From positions 3,518,712 through 3,582,711 of the forward strand of contig NZ_CP036268.1 in assembly GCF_007744515.1 (NCBI RefSeq): DNA of 64,000 nucleotides. The letters run 5' to 3'. The DNA is from Stratiformator vulcanicus (GTDB lineage: Bacteria > Planctomycetota > Planctomycetia > Planctomycetales > Planctomycetaceae). Below, in pieces: positions 30,955 through 39,427 of the stretch (the stretch's first letter is position 1; every line of letters starts with the position of its first letter). The notes under the pieces were generated by a model. That model worked only from the letters and a program-made list of their open reading frames with translations, made no database searches and had not been told where the DNA came from. A program made the position numbers and the translations under genes.

Positions 30955-32052
30955 TCAACGAATCCAACCGCCGCCGAGGACTCGGTCGCCTTCGTAGACG
31001 ACGGCGGCCTGTCCGGGGGCGACGCCGCTGACGGGGTCGTCGAATTCGACCTTCATGCGATCGGTGTCGTCGCGTGTGATCGTCGCGGGGCGGGGGGTGA
31101 ACTGATAGCGAATCGCCACTTCGCCGCGGAATTCCTTGGGAACATCGACGAGCCAGTTCGTCCGATCCGCTTTGAGCGTTGGTTTCTTCAAGTCGTCTCG
31201 CTCACCGATCACGACGCGTTTCGTGTCGGCATCAATCTCGACAACAAACCGCGGAGCCCCGAATGTCACGCCGAGGCCTTTGCGCTGGCCGATCGTGAAT
31301 CGCTCGTAGCCTTCGTGCGTTCCGAGGACGTTGCCGGCCGTGTCAACGAGTTCGCCCGCCGTTTCGAATTCGCCGCGATAGTTACGCAGGAAACTGGCAT
31401 AGTCATTGTTCGGCACGAAGCAGACTTCGTAGCTGTCCTTCTTGTCGGCGACGCGCAAGCCTGTCTCACGCGCGAGTTCGCGGATCTGCGGTTTCTCGTA
31501 ATCACCCACCGGAAACAGAATATTCGGCAGCAGGTCACGATCGATCCCGAACAGCACGTACGACTGGTCCTTCGACAGGTCGCGGCCGCGAATGAGTTGC
31601 GGCCGATTCTCCGCATCCGGAATGATGCGCGCGTAGTGACCGCTGGCGATCTTCGTAGCGCCGACGCTCTTGGCAAACTCCCACAGTCGGCCGAACTTCA
31701 GCCAGTTGTTGCACATCACGCAGGGATTTGGCGTTCGTCCGGCGAGATACTCGTCCGCAAAGTAGTCCTTGATCCGACCGAAGGCATCTTTGAAGTTGAG
31801 GGCATGAAACGGGATATCGAGCGAATCAGCCACCCGCCGGGCATCGGCGGCATCCTCCGCGCTGCAGCAACCCTGCTTGTGAGGTTTCGTCTCGATGATC
31901 GGCAGCGATGGTTCGCCGACGGCACAGGCCTGCTCTTCGGTCGCCCCCGACCGCATGAAGAGGCCGATCACCTCATACCCCTGCCGCTTGAGCAGCACGG
32001 CGGCAGCCGAACTATCGACTCCGCCCGACATGGCTAAGACAACGCGAGACAT
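30955..32052 (-). CDS. mnmA: tRNA-specific 2-thiouridylase MnmA
   Basis: A 366-residue enzyme that thiolates U34 of tRNA-Lys, -Glu and -Gln. It shows the PP-loop SGGVDSS at 9-15, the NPCVMCN catalytic Cys C111 (with C114), and the partner Cys C211 in KDSYEVCFVP. The C-terminal beta-barrel ends GGGWIR. The open frame runs to 32406, but the family start is the ATG at 32052, and the upstream part crosses a repeat element. There is a slightly long insertion around 40-62 (acidic/Cys-rich) before the RRVADSL helix. Confidence 0.97.
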   Translation of the reverse strand: MSRVVLAMSGGVDSSAAAVLLKRQGYEVIGLFMRSGATEEQACAVGEPSLPIIETKPHKQGCCSAEDAADARRVADSLDIPFHALNFKDAFGRIKDYFADEYLAGRTPNPCVMCNNWLKFGRLWEFAKSVGATKIASGHYARIIPDAENRPQLIRGRDLSKDQSYVLFGIDRDLLPNILFPVGDYEKPQIRELARETGLRVADKKDSYEVCFVPNNDYASFLRNYRGEFETAGELVDTAGNVLGTHEGYERFTIGQRKGLGVTFGAPRFVVEIDADTKRVVIGERDDLKKPTLKADRTNWLVDVPKEFRGEVAIRYQFTPRPATITRDDTDRMKVEFDDPVSGVAPGQAAVVYEGDRVLGGGWIR

Positions 32053-32261
32053 TCGGAGAGGTGAGTGGTTAGAGGCGAGGGGTGAGAGCCGATCGCGATG
32101 CGAGTCTTCTTGGATCATGCCCGATGAGCCAGCCGCCGGGGCAATGACATACGACGCTGCCATCTTACCGCACAGGCATCGCGCGGACGATCGAGAAAGA
32201 GAGACCTGTCGTTCGTTTATTGGGTCGCAGGTCAGTTTCGAAAACAAGGTGTGTTGAGCCG

Positions 32262-32387
32262 GGGTGGCCGGGGAAGGCGCTTTCGCCGCCCCCGGAACGC
32301 GTACTCTCCGACTCTTGACGGTTGGGAATAGGCCCGCCGGAGACAAGTTCACTGTGGGCGTCGTAAAGACGGCGTCCACGGCCACCC
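32262..32387. repeat. 126-bp paired-hairpin (REPIN-like) element, copy A
   Basis: Two hairpins in inverted relation: 32268-32295 (loop CTTT) and 32354-32379 (11 consecutive pairs counting two G-U, loop AAAG). The outer ends GGGTGGCC and GGCCACCC are exact reverse complements. The same plan, with the same length, recurs at 37393-37518. The 58-base centre is unlike the other copy. It lies between pbp2 and mnmA. The rest of 32053-32412 shows no gene. Confidence 0.8.
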
Positions 32388-32412
32388 GTCTGAGCGGACG
32401 CACCAACTCTTA

Positions 32413-34551
32413 TCAGAGCCCGTGCTGCGCTGATTGCATTTGTCGAATCTGAGCCAGGATCGCTCGAACCGTCCGCGTAACAGCTTCCCCGTCGTTGCCT
32501 CGGTGCTCCAGAACAATGGTGACGGCCAATTGCGGCTCTTTTGCCGGCAGAAATCCCGCAAACCAGGCGTGGGGTGCTTTGCTTCTTCCGACCTGCGCGA
32601 AGCCGATGCGTCCCGCGAAGTCTGGGTTCTCTTCGATCGTCTGGGCCGACAGTTCGAAGCCCTTCTGTAGAGCGCTGATTGTTCCCGCATCGAGATCGAG
32701 CTGGCGATCCGAATTGATTGATCGAATCTGCATATCACGTCGATCCCCGACCCGCGACGCACCGTAACCGGCGATCAGCCGCGGGCGGACAATCCGACCG
32801 CCGTTGGCGATTGCAGCCGTCATTTGAGCGACTTGCAGCGGAGTTGCGGTCAGCGTTGACTGGCCGATCGCGAATTCGAGCAGGCGGTCTTCATCGAGTC
32901 CGCCGCCGTTGAAACGCGGAAGTCGCCCCTTGGCCTCACCGGGGAGTGCAATGCCGGTCGCGCGGCCGAACCCGAACTTGTCGGCCCAATGGAGGAGGGC
33001 ATCGGACCCGGCGGTCCGGCCCGCGTGATAGAAGTAAACCTGACAGCGACTCGCTAAGGCATCCGGCAAGGTCAGCGGGCCGTGCCCGATCCCGACGTTG
33101 AGGTACACTTCGCACCGATGCCGACTCGGATTGTCGAGAAATCCGACGCATTCGAACGGCTCCAACGCCTTTATTCCGCCCGATTCGACCGCGGCAACGC
33201 CGGTCACCGGTTTGAACAAGTCCCCCGGCGGCAGCGCCGCGGCAACGGCCCGGTGAAACAGACGACGTGACGGATCCTCATTCGCCGCCGTCCAAAATTC
33301 GGGGTGGCGATCGGAAGCCGCATTGAGGTCGAAGGTAGGGGCGGAGGCGAGCACGAGCACTTCGCCCGAAGCGACGTCCGAAACAACGACGGCCCCACCC
33401 GAGTCGGGACCGACCGCCGCCTTCAAAATTTCTTCGATTTGCCGCTGCAATCTCGCATTAAGCGTCAGCACCAAATCTTGCCCGATCTGCGGTCGTCGCA
33501 GCACCTCGGTTCGCGTGATCGAACCATCCGATTCGAACCAAACCCGCCGCTGTCCCTCGGTCCCGCGCAAGTGAAGGTCGAAGGTCCGTTCGATTCCCGC
33601 TTTCCCTTGGGCCGCACCTTCTTGATCTTCAAGTGCATAGCCGATGACATGCGCCGCGGTCGCCCCGAGTGGGTAGGACCGCTTGGAGTGGGGTGCGATT
33701 TGGACACCGGGGAACCTCTCGGGGGCCGACTCAATCGCCGCCGCCGCGGTCAGCGACACGGAATCGATCACGACGTGCGGCACGGTCTGCTCAACGATCA
33801 CGAGCGGGTCGTTGCGGTATCGCTTCGGTGCGGTCGTCAATTCGTCCCGAACGACTTCCCACCACGCACGCATTCGAACCTCCTGCTCCTCTTGTTGTTC
33901 CTCTCGCCTGGCAAGGACGGCTTCATAAACCCGGCGGACTTCCTCAGTGATCTCTCGCCGTCGTTGAGCGAGGGTCGCCTCGGGCACGCCGGTCAATTCG
34001 GCGAGCCGCGTCCACAATGCATTGCGACGCTCGAGCGCTTCGCGACGCGCCTCGGCGAAGGAGAGATGCGGCGATGACGTTGCCGAATTTCGGCGGCTGC
34101 GTAAGAGTGATCGCGCCTGCCGATCGAGCCATTGCTCGTCGGGGGGTTCCTCAATCGAGCGAAAATGCACGCGGACTTCGAACTGCTGTTGATCCTCCGC
34201 CAACACGAGTCCGTCGCGAGAGAGAATTCGACCATCCCGCGCCGGGATCGGTTCGGTCCGGCTGCGGAGCGGGCTCAATGAAAACTCTTCGCGGGCCGCG
34301 ACCGCCTGTTGCACCCACGCCAAACGAAACAGGCCCGCCGCAAGCGGCAAAATGAGCAGCAGACTCATCCAACGCAACCGCCGATCCGGCGCGGCGGCGC
34401 AGCCGTCATCGGCTCCCAGGCGATGCTGCCTGTGATCGGCGACGTACGGGTTCGTCGGTGCATTCCGCATTCTGATTCGACTGATTTCGCGAAAGTCGTA
34501 TCGCCTTGGCGATCGCTGGGGACGCCCCGATCTAATGCCCGCGATTGGCAA
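32413..34551 (-). CDS. penicillin-binding protein 2 homologue lacking catalytic motifs
   Basis: A 712-residue class B PBP-like protein: an N-terminal helix around 61-80, a dimerisation region with a long coiled-coil-like insertion (about 135-245), then a transpeptidase domain from about 370. The serine of SxxK is replaced (PPGDLFKPVTG, D444 to K447). The SxD/N site reads RCQ at 502-504 in an otherwise typical VYFYHAG context, and KTG reads RIG at 648-650 within AGRIGFAQ. So the fold looks kept and the active site lost. It ends the mreBCD operon; its start overlaps mreD by 20 bp. It is likely a scaffold in wall elongation, by inference. Beta-lactam binding is not expected. Confidence 0.88.
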   Translation of the reverse strand: MPIAGIRSGRPQRSPRRYDFREISRIRMRNAPTNPYVADHRQHRLGADDGCAAAPDRRLRWMSLLLILPLAAGLFRLAWVQQAVAAREEFSLSPLRSRTEPIPARDGRILSRDGLVLAEDQQQFEVRVHFRSIEEPPDEQWLDRQARSLLRSRRNSATSSPHLSFAEARREALERRNALWTRLAELTGVPEATLAQRRREITEEVRRVYEAVLARREEQQEEQEVRMRAWWEVVRDELTTAPKRYRNDPLVIVEQTVPHVVIDSVSLTAAAAIESAPERFPGVQIAPHSKRSYPLGATAAHVIGYALEDQEGAAQGKAGIERTFDLHLRGTEGQRRVWFESDGSITRTEVLRRPQIGQDLVLTLNARLQRQIEEILKAAVGPDSGGAVVVSDVASGEVLVLASAPTFDLNAASDRHPEFWTAANEDPSRRLFHRAVAAALPPGDLFKPVTGVAAVESGGIKALEPFECVGFLDNPSRHRCEVYLNVGIGHGPLTLPDALASRCQVYFYHAGRTAGSDALLHWADKFGFGRATGIALPGEAKGRLPRFNGGGLDEDRLLEFAIGQSTLTATPLQVAQMTAAIANGGRIVRPRLIAGYGASRVGDRRDMQIRSINSDRQLDLDAGTISALQKGFELSAQTIEENPDFAGRIGFAQVGRSKAPHAWFAGFLPAKEPQLAVTIVLEHRGNDGEAVTRTVRAILAQIRQMQSAQHGL

Positions 34552-35089
34552 CCGGCGAATTCCAATTGAGTAACCATCGCCCGATCAAAATTAACAATAA
34601 CGCCGCGGCAACCCATGCGGTCGCGGTCAAACCGCTGCCGATCAAACGGAGCTGCGATTCGGCAGCGGGCATCCGCCCCGCGGAGATCTCGGCAAGGATC
34701 GATCCGCCGCAGCCGATCCACACAAGGGCAATCGATGTTCGTATCAGAGACAGGACTGAGGCCATTACTCCCGACGCTTCTCGGCGCGTCCCGAATTCCT
34801 GAAACAACCAACCAATTGAAACCGCTGCCACAACGGTGGCACCGACGGGTCGTCCGGCAATCGCATCACAGAGCAGTCCGCCGAATGCCAAGCTGACGAG
34901 CGGCCAGCTCCCGCGAACCGGTCGCGCCGCCGTGAGGGCGAGTGCCGCGGTCAGCCATACCATTTCGATCACCGCAGCGCTGCCGTCGCCGATTGGATCG
35001 ACGAGTCTCAGCGGGCCGCCACTGAGCGTGATCGACGCGACGACCAGCAATACCGCCATGACGAGAAGCTCTCGGATGAATGCGATCAT
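34532..35089 (-). CDS. mreD: MreD-like membrane protein
   Basis: A 185-residue hydrophobic protein with about five to six helices and no further motif. The identification rests on position between mreC and pbp2, size and topology, since MreD is poorly conserved. The opening FIRELLVMAVLLVVASITL and the SLAFGGLLCDAIAGRPVG segment (Asp-Ala loop) fit MreD. Start and mreC stop overlap by 4 bases (ATGA), so translation is coupled. Confidence 0.75.
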   Translation of the reverse strand: MIAFIRELLVMAVLLVVASITLSGGPLRLVDPIGDGSAAVIEMVWLTAALALTAARPVRGSWPLVSLAFGGLLCDAIAGRPVGATVVAAVSIGWLFQEFGTRREASGVMASVLSLIRTSIALVWIGCGGSILAEISAGRMPAAESQLRLIGSGLTATAWVAAALLLILIGRWLLNWNSPVANRGH

Positions 35090-36030
35090 GGCCGACCCTC
35101 ATTAGAAGCGGCCGCGGTCCGAAGGCTCAAGACCTGCACGTGTCGAGAATTGGAAAAGGTGAGTGCCGGTTGTAGTTCGATGTCCCAGTGCGGCGCCCCC
35201 GCCGCGACCTCGGCGTTGCCGACGGTTCCATAAACACAGGTCCCCGGCAACGCATCGCTCGCCGAGGAGAGTACGAGATCGCCGGCGCGTATGGCGATAT
35301 CCGAAGGCACGAATTTGATTCGAGCCGGCCCCCGTGTGGAGCCTTCGAGCACCCCGTCCGTCAGAATCGACATCGCATCGCCGCTGGGGCGTGCGATCGT
35401 GACCGAGGCTCGAAACTCGGGAGCACCAACTGTGGTGACCCGTGCCGTGCGCCCGCTACTGGAATCGACGCGTCCGAGAATGACTCGGCCGTCCATCACG
35501 AGGGCGTCATCAAGGCCGGCTTCAGTCGAGGTCGAAGCAACTGACTCCGGTAGTGAGATAACGACGCCCGACAGCGGTTCGCCGGCCTTCGATGACAGGA
35601 GCGGCGGGATCGCGGAATCGGCTCGGCCGCGGGCGAGCACTTCGCAATCCAGCAATGAATAGGCCTCGCTCAGTCCGCGGCGGATCGGCCCCGGCAAGGC
35701 GAGCTGAACTCGGAGACGTTCGTTCTCAGCCTGAAGCGCGGCCATCCGCACTCGGAGCGCGGCCGACGTGTTCTCAAAACTTTGCGACGGTACTTCTGCG
35801 ATCGAAGGTTCGGACTCGGCGCCGGCCTCGGTCGCAACCGAACGCACGATCGCGGAGGTTTCAACGGTCAGTTCAAGCATCGCTTCGGAGATCGCCACAC
35901 GAGTCGAGTCGGGCACGATCAGAAGACCGCAGCCGCCAAGTAGCAGTGTGAAAGCGGTGAGGCGACTCCAGCGTCGGTCCGCATCGGCCGATCGCCCCGC
36001 GCCGCTCACCATGTCGTACCTTCGCGTCAT
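35086..36030 (-). CDS. mreC: rod-shape determining protein MreC
   Basis: A 314-residue protein: short cytoplasmic N-terminus, one helix (about 25-42), a coiled coil at about 75-115 (ALRVRMAALQAENERLRVQL), then the MreC double beta-barrel with DGRVILGRVDSSSGRTARV and GDLVLSSASDALPGTCVYG. Its role is to link MreB inside to wall enzymes outside. It is coupled to mreD downstream and 74 bp after mreB. An ATG at 36012 is an alternative start. Confidence 0.9.
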   Translation of the reverse strand: MTRRYDMVSGAGRSADADRRWSRLTAFTLLLGGCGLLIVPDSTRVAISEAMLELTVETSAIVRSVATEAGAESEPSIAEVPSQSFENTSAALRVRMAALQAENERLRVQLALPGPIRRGLSEAYSLLDCEVLARGRADSAIPPLLSSKAGEPLSGVVISLPESVASTSTEAGLDDALVMDGRVILGRVDSSSGRTARVTTVGAPEFRASVTIARPSGDAMSILTDGVLEGSTRGPARIKFVPSDIAIRAGDLVLSSASDALPGTCVYGTVGNAEVAAGAPHWDIELQPALTFSNSRHVQVLSLRTAAASNEGRP

Positions 36031-36104
36031 GAATTCGGAATTCTTGCTGTCGTATCAACGCGATTGACGGCCCGCCGACGCCGAGTCGCATCTTCGACTC
36101 GCTC

Positions 36105-37145
36105 TTACGCGGCCGACTCGAAATAGGGTCGCCACTGACGGAAGTGATCAACGCACAGAGCCGTGCCCCGAATGACGACCCGCGCCGGATCATCCACAAG
36201 TCGAACCGGCACGCCCAGTTGACGTTCGAAGTACTCCGGCAATCGCCGCAGTTGAGCTCCGCCTCCCGACAGCACGAGACCGACATCAGCCAGATCGGCT
36301 GCCAATTCCGGATCGCACGATTCGACGGTCGCCCGTAGCTCTTCGGTCATGATCTGAAGGACCGGAGCGATGGCTTCGCGCACATCCTCACTGGTAATAA
36401 CAGCTTTTCGTGGAACGGCGCCGGCCGTGTCAATTCCGCTGACCTCGACCACGAGTTCTTCATCGAGCGGATCAGCGCTGCCGATTTCATGTTTGATGCG
36501 TTCGGCGGTCCGGCTGCCGACCTTCAATGAGTATTCTCGCCGCAGGTATGCGGCAATCGCCTCGTCGAACGCTTCGCCCGCGACGCGGCGGGCACGCCGT
36601 ACGACGATATCGCCGAGTGACAGCACCGCGATATCGGTCGTTCCGGCGCCGATTTGGCAAATCCAATTCGCGATCGGCTCAGAAATGGGGAGCCCGGCAC
36701 CAACGGCCGCCGCGCGCGATTGTTCGATCAGAAAGACATCTCCGGCGCCCGCGCGTTCTGCGGCATTTGTGACAGCGCGCCGTTCAACCGGGCTGATCGC
36801 ACCGGGAACGGTCATCAACACGCGCGGCTTCAGGCCAAGTTTCGATCGACCCGTCTTCCGCAGAAAGCTGCCCAGCATCGCCTCGCAGAGGTCGAAGTCG
36901 TGAACAACACTGCCCCGGATCGGGTAGGCCGCCGTAATTCCGTCCGGCGTGCGGCCGATCATCTGCTTGGCAACGCGTCCGACAGCGGCGCCGCCACCGA
37001 GGATCCGTCGCGACTCGGAGTCGACCGCGACGACCGAAGGTTCATCGAGAATGAGGCCCCGACCACCGACGGCAACGCGCGTTTGATGCGTACCGAGATC
37101 GATCGCCAAGTCAGGGCAGAGTTGATGGCGCACTTGCGCGAACAT
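36105..37145 (-). CDS. mreB: divergent MreB-family actin homologue
   Basis: A 346-residue actin-like protein. Motifs kept are AIDLGTHQTRVAV (phosphate 1), EPSVVAVDS, RTAERIKHEIGSA and VLSGGGAQLRRLPEYFERQLGVPV (adenosine). Two ATP-site positions differ from standard MreB: phosphate 2 reads QIGAGTTD, with Gln164 where Asp is expected, and the EPxAAAIG motif reads EQSRAAAVG (Glu141 kept). It could bind nucleotide but hydrolyse it poorly. The ATG at 37145 is preferred to 37178. It heads the mre operon, with repeat copy B upstream. Confidence 0.92.
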   Translation of the reverse strand: MFAQVRHQLCPDLAIDLGTHQTRVAVGGRGLILDEPSVVAVDSESRRILGGGAAVGRVAKQMIGRTPDGITAAYPIRGSVVHDFDLCEAMLGSFLRKTGRSKLGLKPRVLMTVPGAISPVERRAVTNAAERAGAGDVFLIEQSRAAAVGAGLPISEPIANWICQIGAGTTDIAVLSLGDIVVRRARRVAGEAFDEAIAAYLRREYSLKVGSRTAERIKHEIGSADPLDEELVVEVSGIDTAGAVPRKAVITSEDVREAIAPVLQIMTEELRATVESCDPELAADLADVGLVLSGGGAQLRRLPEYFERQLGVPVRLVDDPARVVIRGTALCVDHFRQWRPYFESAA

Positions 37146-37392
37146 GGCCGACGGCAATCCTTTCCGCCGGAGCACCACGTTGATCGGACCGACAGGTTCG
37201 GACCGACCCGGGCATTAACCCTCTAGGCCGGCGGGCGTTCCCGAACTGACGCGACGTTGCCAACGGCCGGCGCAGGCAATGCCGACGGAGTGCTCCTTGC
37301 GATTGCCGATCGTAGGAGGTGGCTCGACGCGCGACAAGAGCGGTTCAGATCGCTCGCGGCGACGCGCGTTCAAACGCACACGGCACGAGTTA

Positions 37393-37518
37393 GGTGTCCG
37401 GGGACGCCGCTTTCGCCGCCTCCGGAAAGAGAAACCCGAAGCTCGCGACTGCCGAACAAAGACCAAACCGAAGATCAGATCACTGTGGGCGCCGTAAAGA
37501 CGCCGTCCACAGCCACCC
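37393..37518. repeat. 126-bp paired-hairpin (REPIN-like) element, copy B
   Basis: Same plan as 32262-32387: hairpin 37398-37425 with loop CTTT, hairpin 37485-37510 with loop AAAG, and an end reading GCCACCC. Stem sequences are close to copy A, with some changes that keep pairing; the 59-base centre differs. It lies upstream of mreB in the 418-bp gap 37146-37563, which otherwise shows no gene. The two copies flank the mre operon in this window. Confidence 0.8.
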
Positions 37519-37563
37519 CCATGAACTCTTTAGAATCCAGAGTGCCCCTCGATCGCGCGGCAC

Positions 37564-37713
37564 TTACGGGGCGACCTGCCACTGATATTCGTTCAAGTGC
37601 AGGCACAGAAACACGATTCCCGCGATCAACGCACCACACGCGACGAACAGCAGTCCGTCGTAAATACCCGGAGAAGGGGGCGGTCCGGCAGACTTAGAGT
37701 TTCGTCGTGACAT
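37564..37713 (-). CDS. 49-residue single-helix membrane protein
   Basis: A small protein I translated directly: a basic, Ser/Pro-rich start MSRRNSKSAGPPPSPG, then IYDGLLFVACGALIAGIVFL as one membrane helix, and a short tail HLNEYQWQVAP. The start ATG at 37713 overlaps the end of the upstream coiled-coil gene by 20 bp in another frame, which argues for coupled translation and for a real gene. I know of no named family. It is the last gene of a three-gene operon. The positive N-terminus suggests that it faces the cytoplasm. Confidence 0.75.
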   Translation of the reverse strand: MSRRNSKSAGPPPSPGIYDGLLFVACGALIAGIVFLCLHLNEYQWQVAP

Positions 37714-38557
37714 TGTCCCCTCGCTCAATCGTGACGTTCTTCGGTTTCAAAATGACTTTACCCACGGCTCGATCGGCTCCGACATCGGTCAGCACCACTT
37801 TGCCGAGATATTTGCCGCCATCGCTGGCGCGGTAGATGTACATCGTATGCCCCCGCTTGAGGCCGTCGTCGCTGCCCAGCGAGACGTCAACAAACTCGGA
37901 GCCGGCCGTCCGTTCGGGGCGAGCGATGTTGAGCACTTTGCCCTCGACGATCGGCGGCGGCGACGAATCGATGCCGTCGTGGTCGGCCGGATCGGTCGAG
38001 ATACCGAGCGATCGCAAAATGTTTGTCAGGGTGGCGGTCTGTTCGAGCGAATCGGTGTATCGGTCCGTCAGGATGTCGACCTTCCGCTCCAGCGCGAACA
38101 CGTCGTCTTTGAGTTTGAGACGCTCCGCGTTCAACTGGTTCTTCGCATCGATCAGGCCGTCATTGATTTCACGCAACGTTACGGCTTCGCGCCGGGCGGC
38201 TTCGGCCTGCTCCTCGGCGATGGTGGCGAGCTTCGATTTGACGGCGGCCGTTGTTTTTTCGGCATCGAGCATCTGCTGCACCGTGTCGAGCCGGGTCTTC
38301 AAATCGTCCCGGTCGCCGGTCAATTCGGCGAGCTTGCCTTCGGCATCGATCGCTCGTTTTTCGGCCGCACGAATCTGCTGATCGAAATCACCCTGGTTCT
38401 GGGTCATCTCCGTGTTGAGAGAATCGACCTGAGTCTGCAGAGTCTCGGCGTCTTTACGCCAGTTCAGTTCAGCTGTGTAGACCGCACCCGCGAAAGCCAT
38501 GAAGCACACGCTCAGGACGAGCTGCACGACGATCAGAATTTTGCCGACAAACGTCAT
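37694..38557 (-). CDS. membrane-anchored coiled-coil protein
   Basis: A 287-residue protein: one N-terminal helix (GKILIVVQLVLSVCFMAFAG), a long coiled coil from about 30 to 185 with heptad-rich KLAELTGDRDDLKTRLDTV stretches, and a C-terminal globular beta-rich domain with VDVSLGSDDGLKRGHTMYIY and GKVVLTDVGADRAVGKV. The end resembles an MreC-like barrel, but I cannot confirm it. Its N-terminus shares the pattern MT-x-GKIL with the upstream gene product, so the two are probably paralogous. The function may be an envelope spacer or scaffold (inference). Confidence 0.82.
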   Translation of the reverse strand: MTFVGKILIVVQLVLSVCFMAFAGAVYTAELNWRKDAETLQTQVDSLNTEMTQNQGDFDQQIRAAEKRAIDAEGKLAELTGDRDDLKTRLDTVQQMLDAEKTTAAVKSKLATIAEEQAEAARREAVTLREINDGLIDAKNQLNAERLKLKDDVFALERKVDILTDRYTDSLEQTATLTNILRSLGISTDPADHDGIDSSPPPIVEGKVLNIARPERTAGSEFVDVSLGSDDGLKRGHTMYIYRASDGGKYLGKVVLTDVGADRAVGKVILKPKNVTIERGDNVTTKL

Positions 38558-38758
38558 TGATCGACCTCTCGCTAGTCGCCGTTACGAACTTCTTGAATCG
38601 AATCGGCCCAGGGGGCTGATATTTTCGCTCGTTCCAGTAAATCAGTTCTGCATAGACGGCCCGTGCTCCATTGGGCGGCGTCCTCTGTTCTACATCGAAC
38701 GAAACGAGTCCCGCCCGTCATCATGGTCGCCCAATCGACGCGACCGCGGCACCGCCGG

Positions 38759-39427
38759 TCATGTTCCGTCCGCGTAACCGGCACGTAGCTTTTTCTCCAA
38801 CTGTTCCTTACGAGCCTCAGCTCGCGTCAAATTTCCTCGCAATCGGACCTGACGGTCTTCAAGTCTTCTTGTTTGCTCGGTAATCCGAAATCGCTCCGCC
38901 CGGATTTCCGCAAGAACGTTTTCGAGCCGGGCGACATCGGATCGACGTTGTTCGGCGATCCGCCGAATGCGGTCGGCCTCGGCACCTTTCGTCTTTTGTT
39001 GTTCAACGAATAACGCCGCTTCGGAGTTCAACTGAGCCATTGTGGCCTGCAATGCATCGACGCGGGCCTGAAGCCCCGATTCATCGATATTGGCGGCCTG
39101 CGTGGCAGTGTCGAATTGCATCGTCAGTGAATTGACGCGGCTGTCGAGCGTTGCCAATTGGTCCTGCAGCCGGCTTTGACGATCCCGCAAGGCCGCTGTG
39201 ATCGCGCCCGGTAGGGCGGGACTGCTTTGAAGCGTTTGGCCGGTCACGCGATGCGTGATCGTCCATTGGGGGTTCTCGCCGCCGGTATTGGCGAAGGTGT
39301 AGTCGTCCATCTTGTCGGCTTCGGCCTGCCAATTGCGACCGCCGTAGGCCGTCACCACGATCAGCCCGAGAAAGAACAGGCTCATCAGAGTGGTGAAAAC
39401 GACGAGTATTTTTCCGAACGCGGTCAT
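38759..39427 (-). CDS. membrane-anchored coiled-coil protein, paralogue
   Basis: A 222-residue protein: an N-terminal helix (GKILVVFTTLMSLFFLGLIVV), then a mixed region with TITHRVTGQT, and a coiled coil over roughly 90-215 (RLQDQLATLDSRVNSL, RRSDVARLENVLAEIRAERFRI). It ends in a Lys/Arg-rich helix. It is the first gene of the set continuing with 38557-37694 and 37713-37564. No enzymatic motif is seen. Spacing to the next gene is 201 bp with no gene in between. Confidence 0.78.
   Translation of the reverse strand: MTAFGKILVVFTTLMSLFFLGLIVVTAYGGRNWQAEADKMDDYTFANTGGENPQWTITHRVTGQTLQSSPALPGAITAALRDRQSRLQDQLATLDSRVNSLTMQFDTATQAANIDESGLQARVDALQATMAQLNSEAALFVEQQKTKGAEADRIRRIAEQRRSDVARLENVLAEIRAERFRITEQTRRLEDRQVRLRGNLTRAEARKEQLEKKLRAGYADGT

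Noticed and set aside
32053-32406. Longer N-terminus of MnmA (118 extra residues)
   Set aside because: The conserved MnmA start is at 32052, and the extra part reads through repeat copy A.
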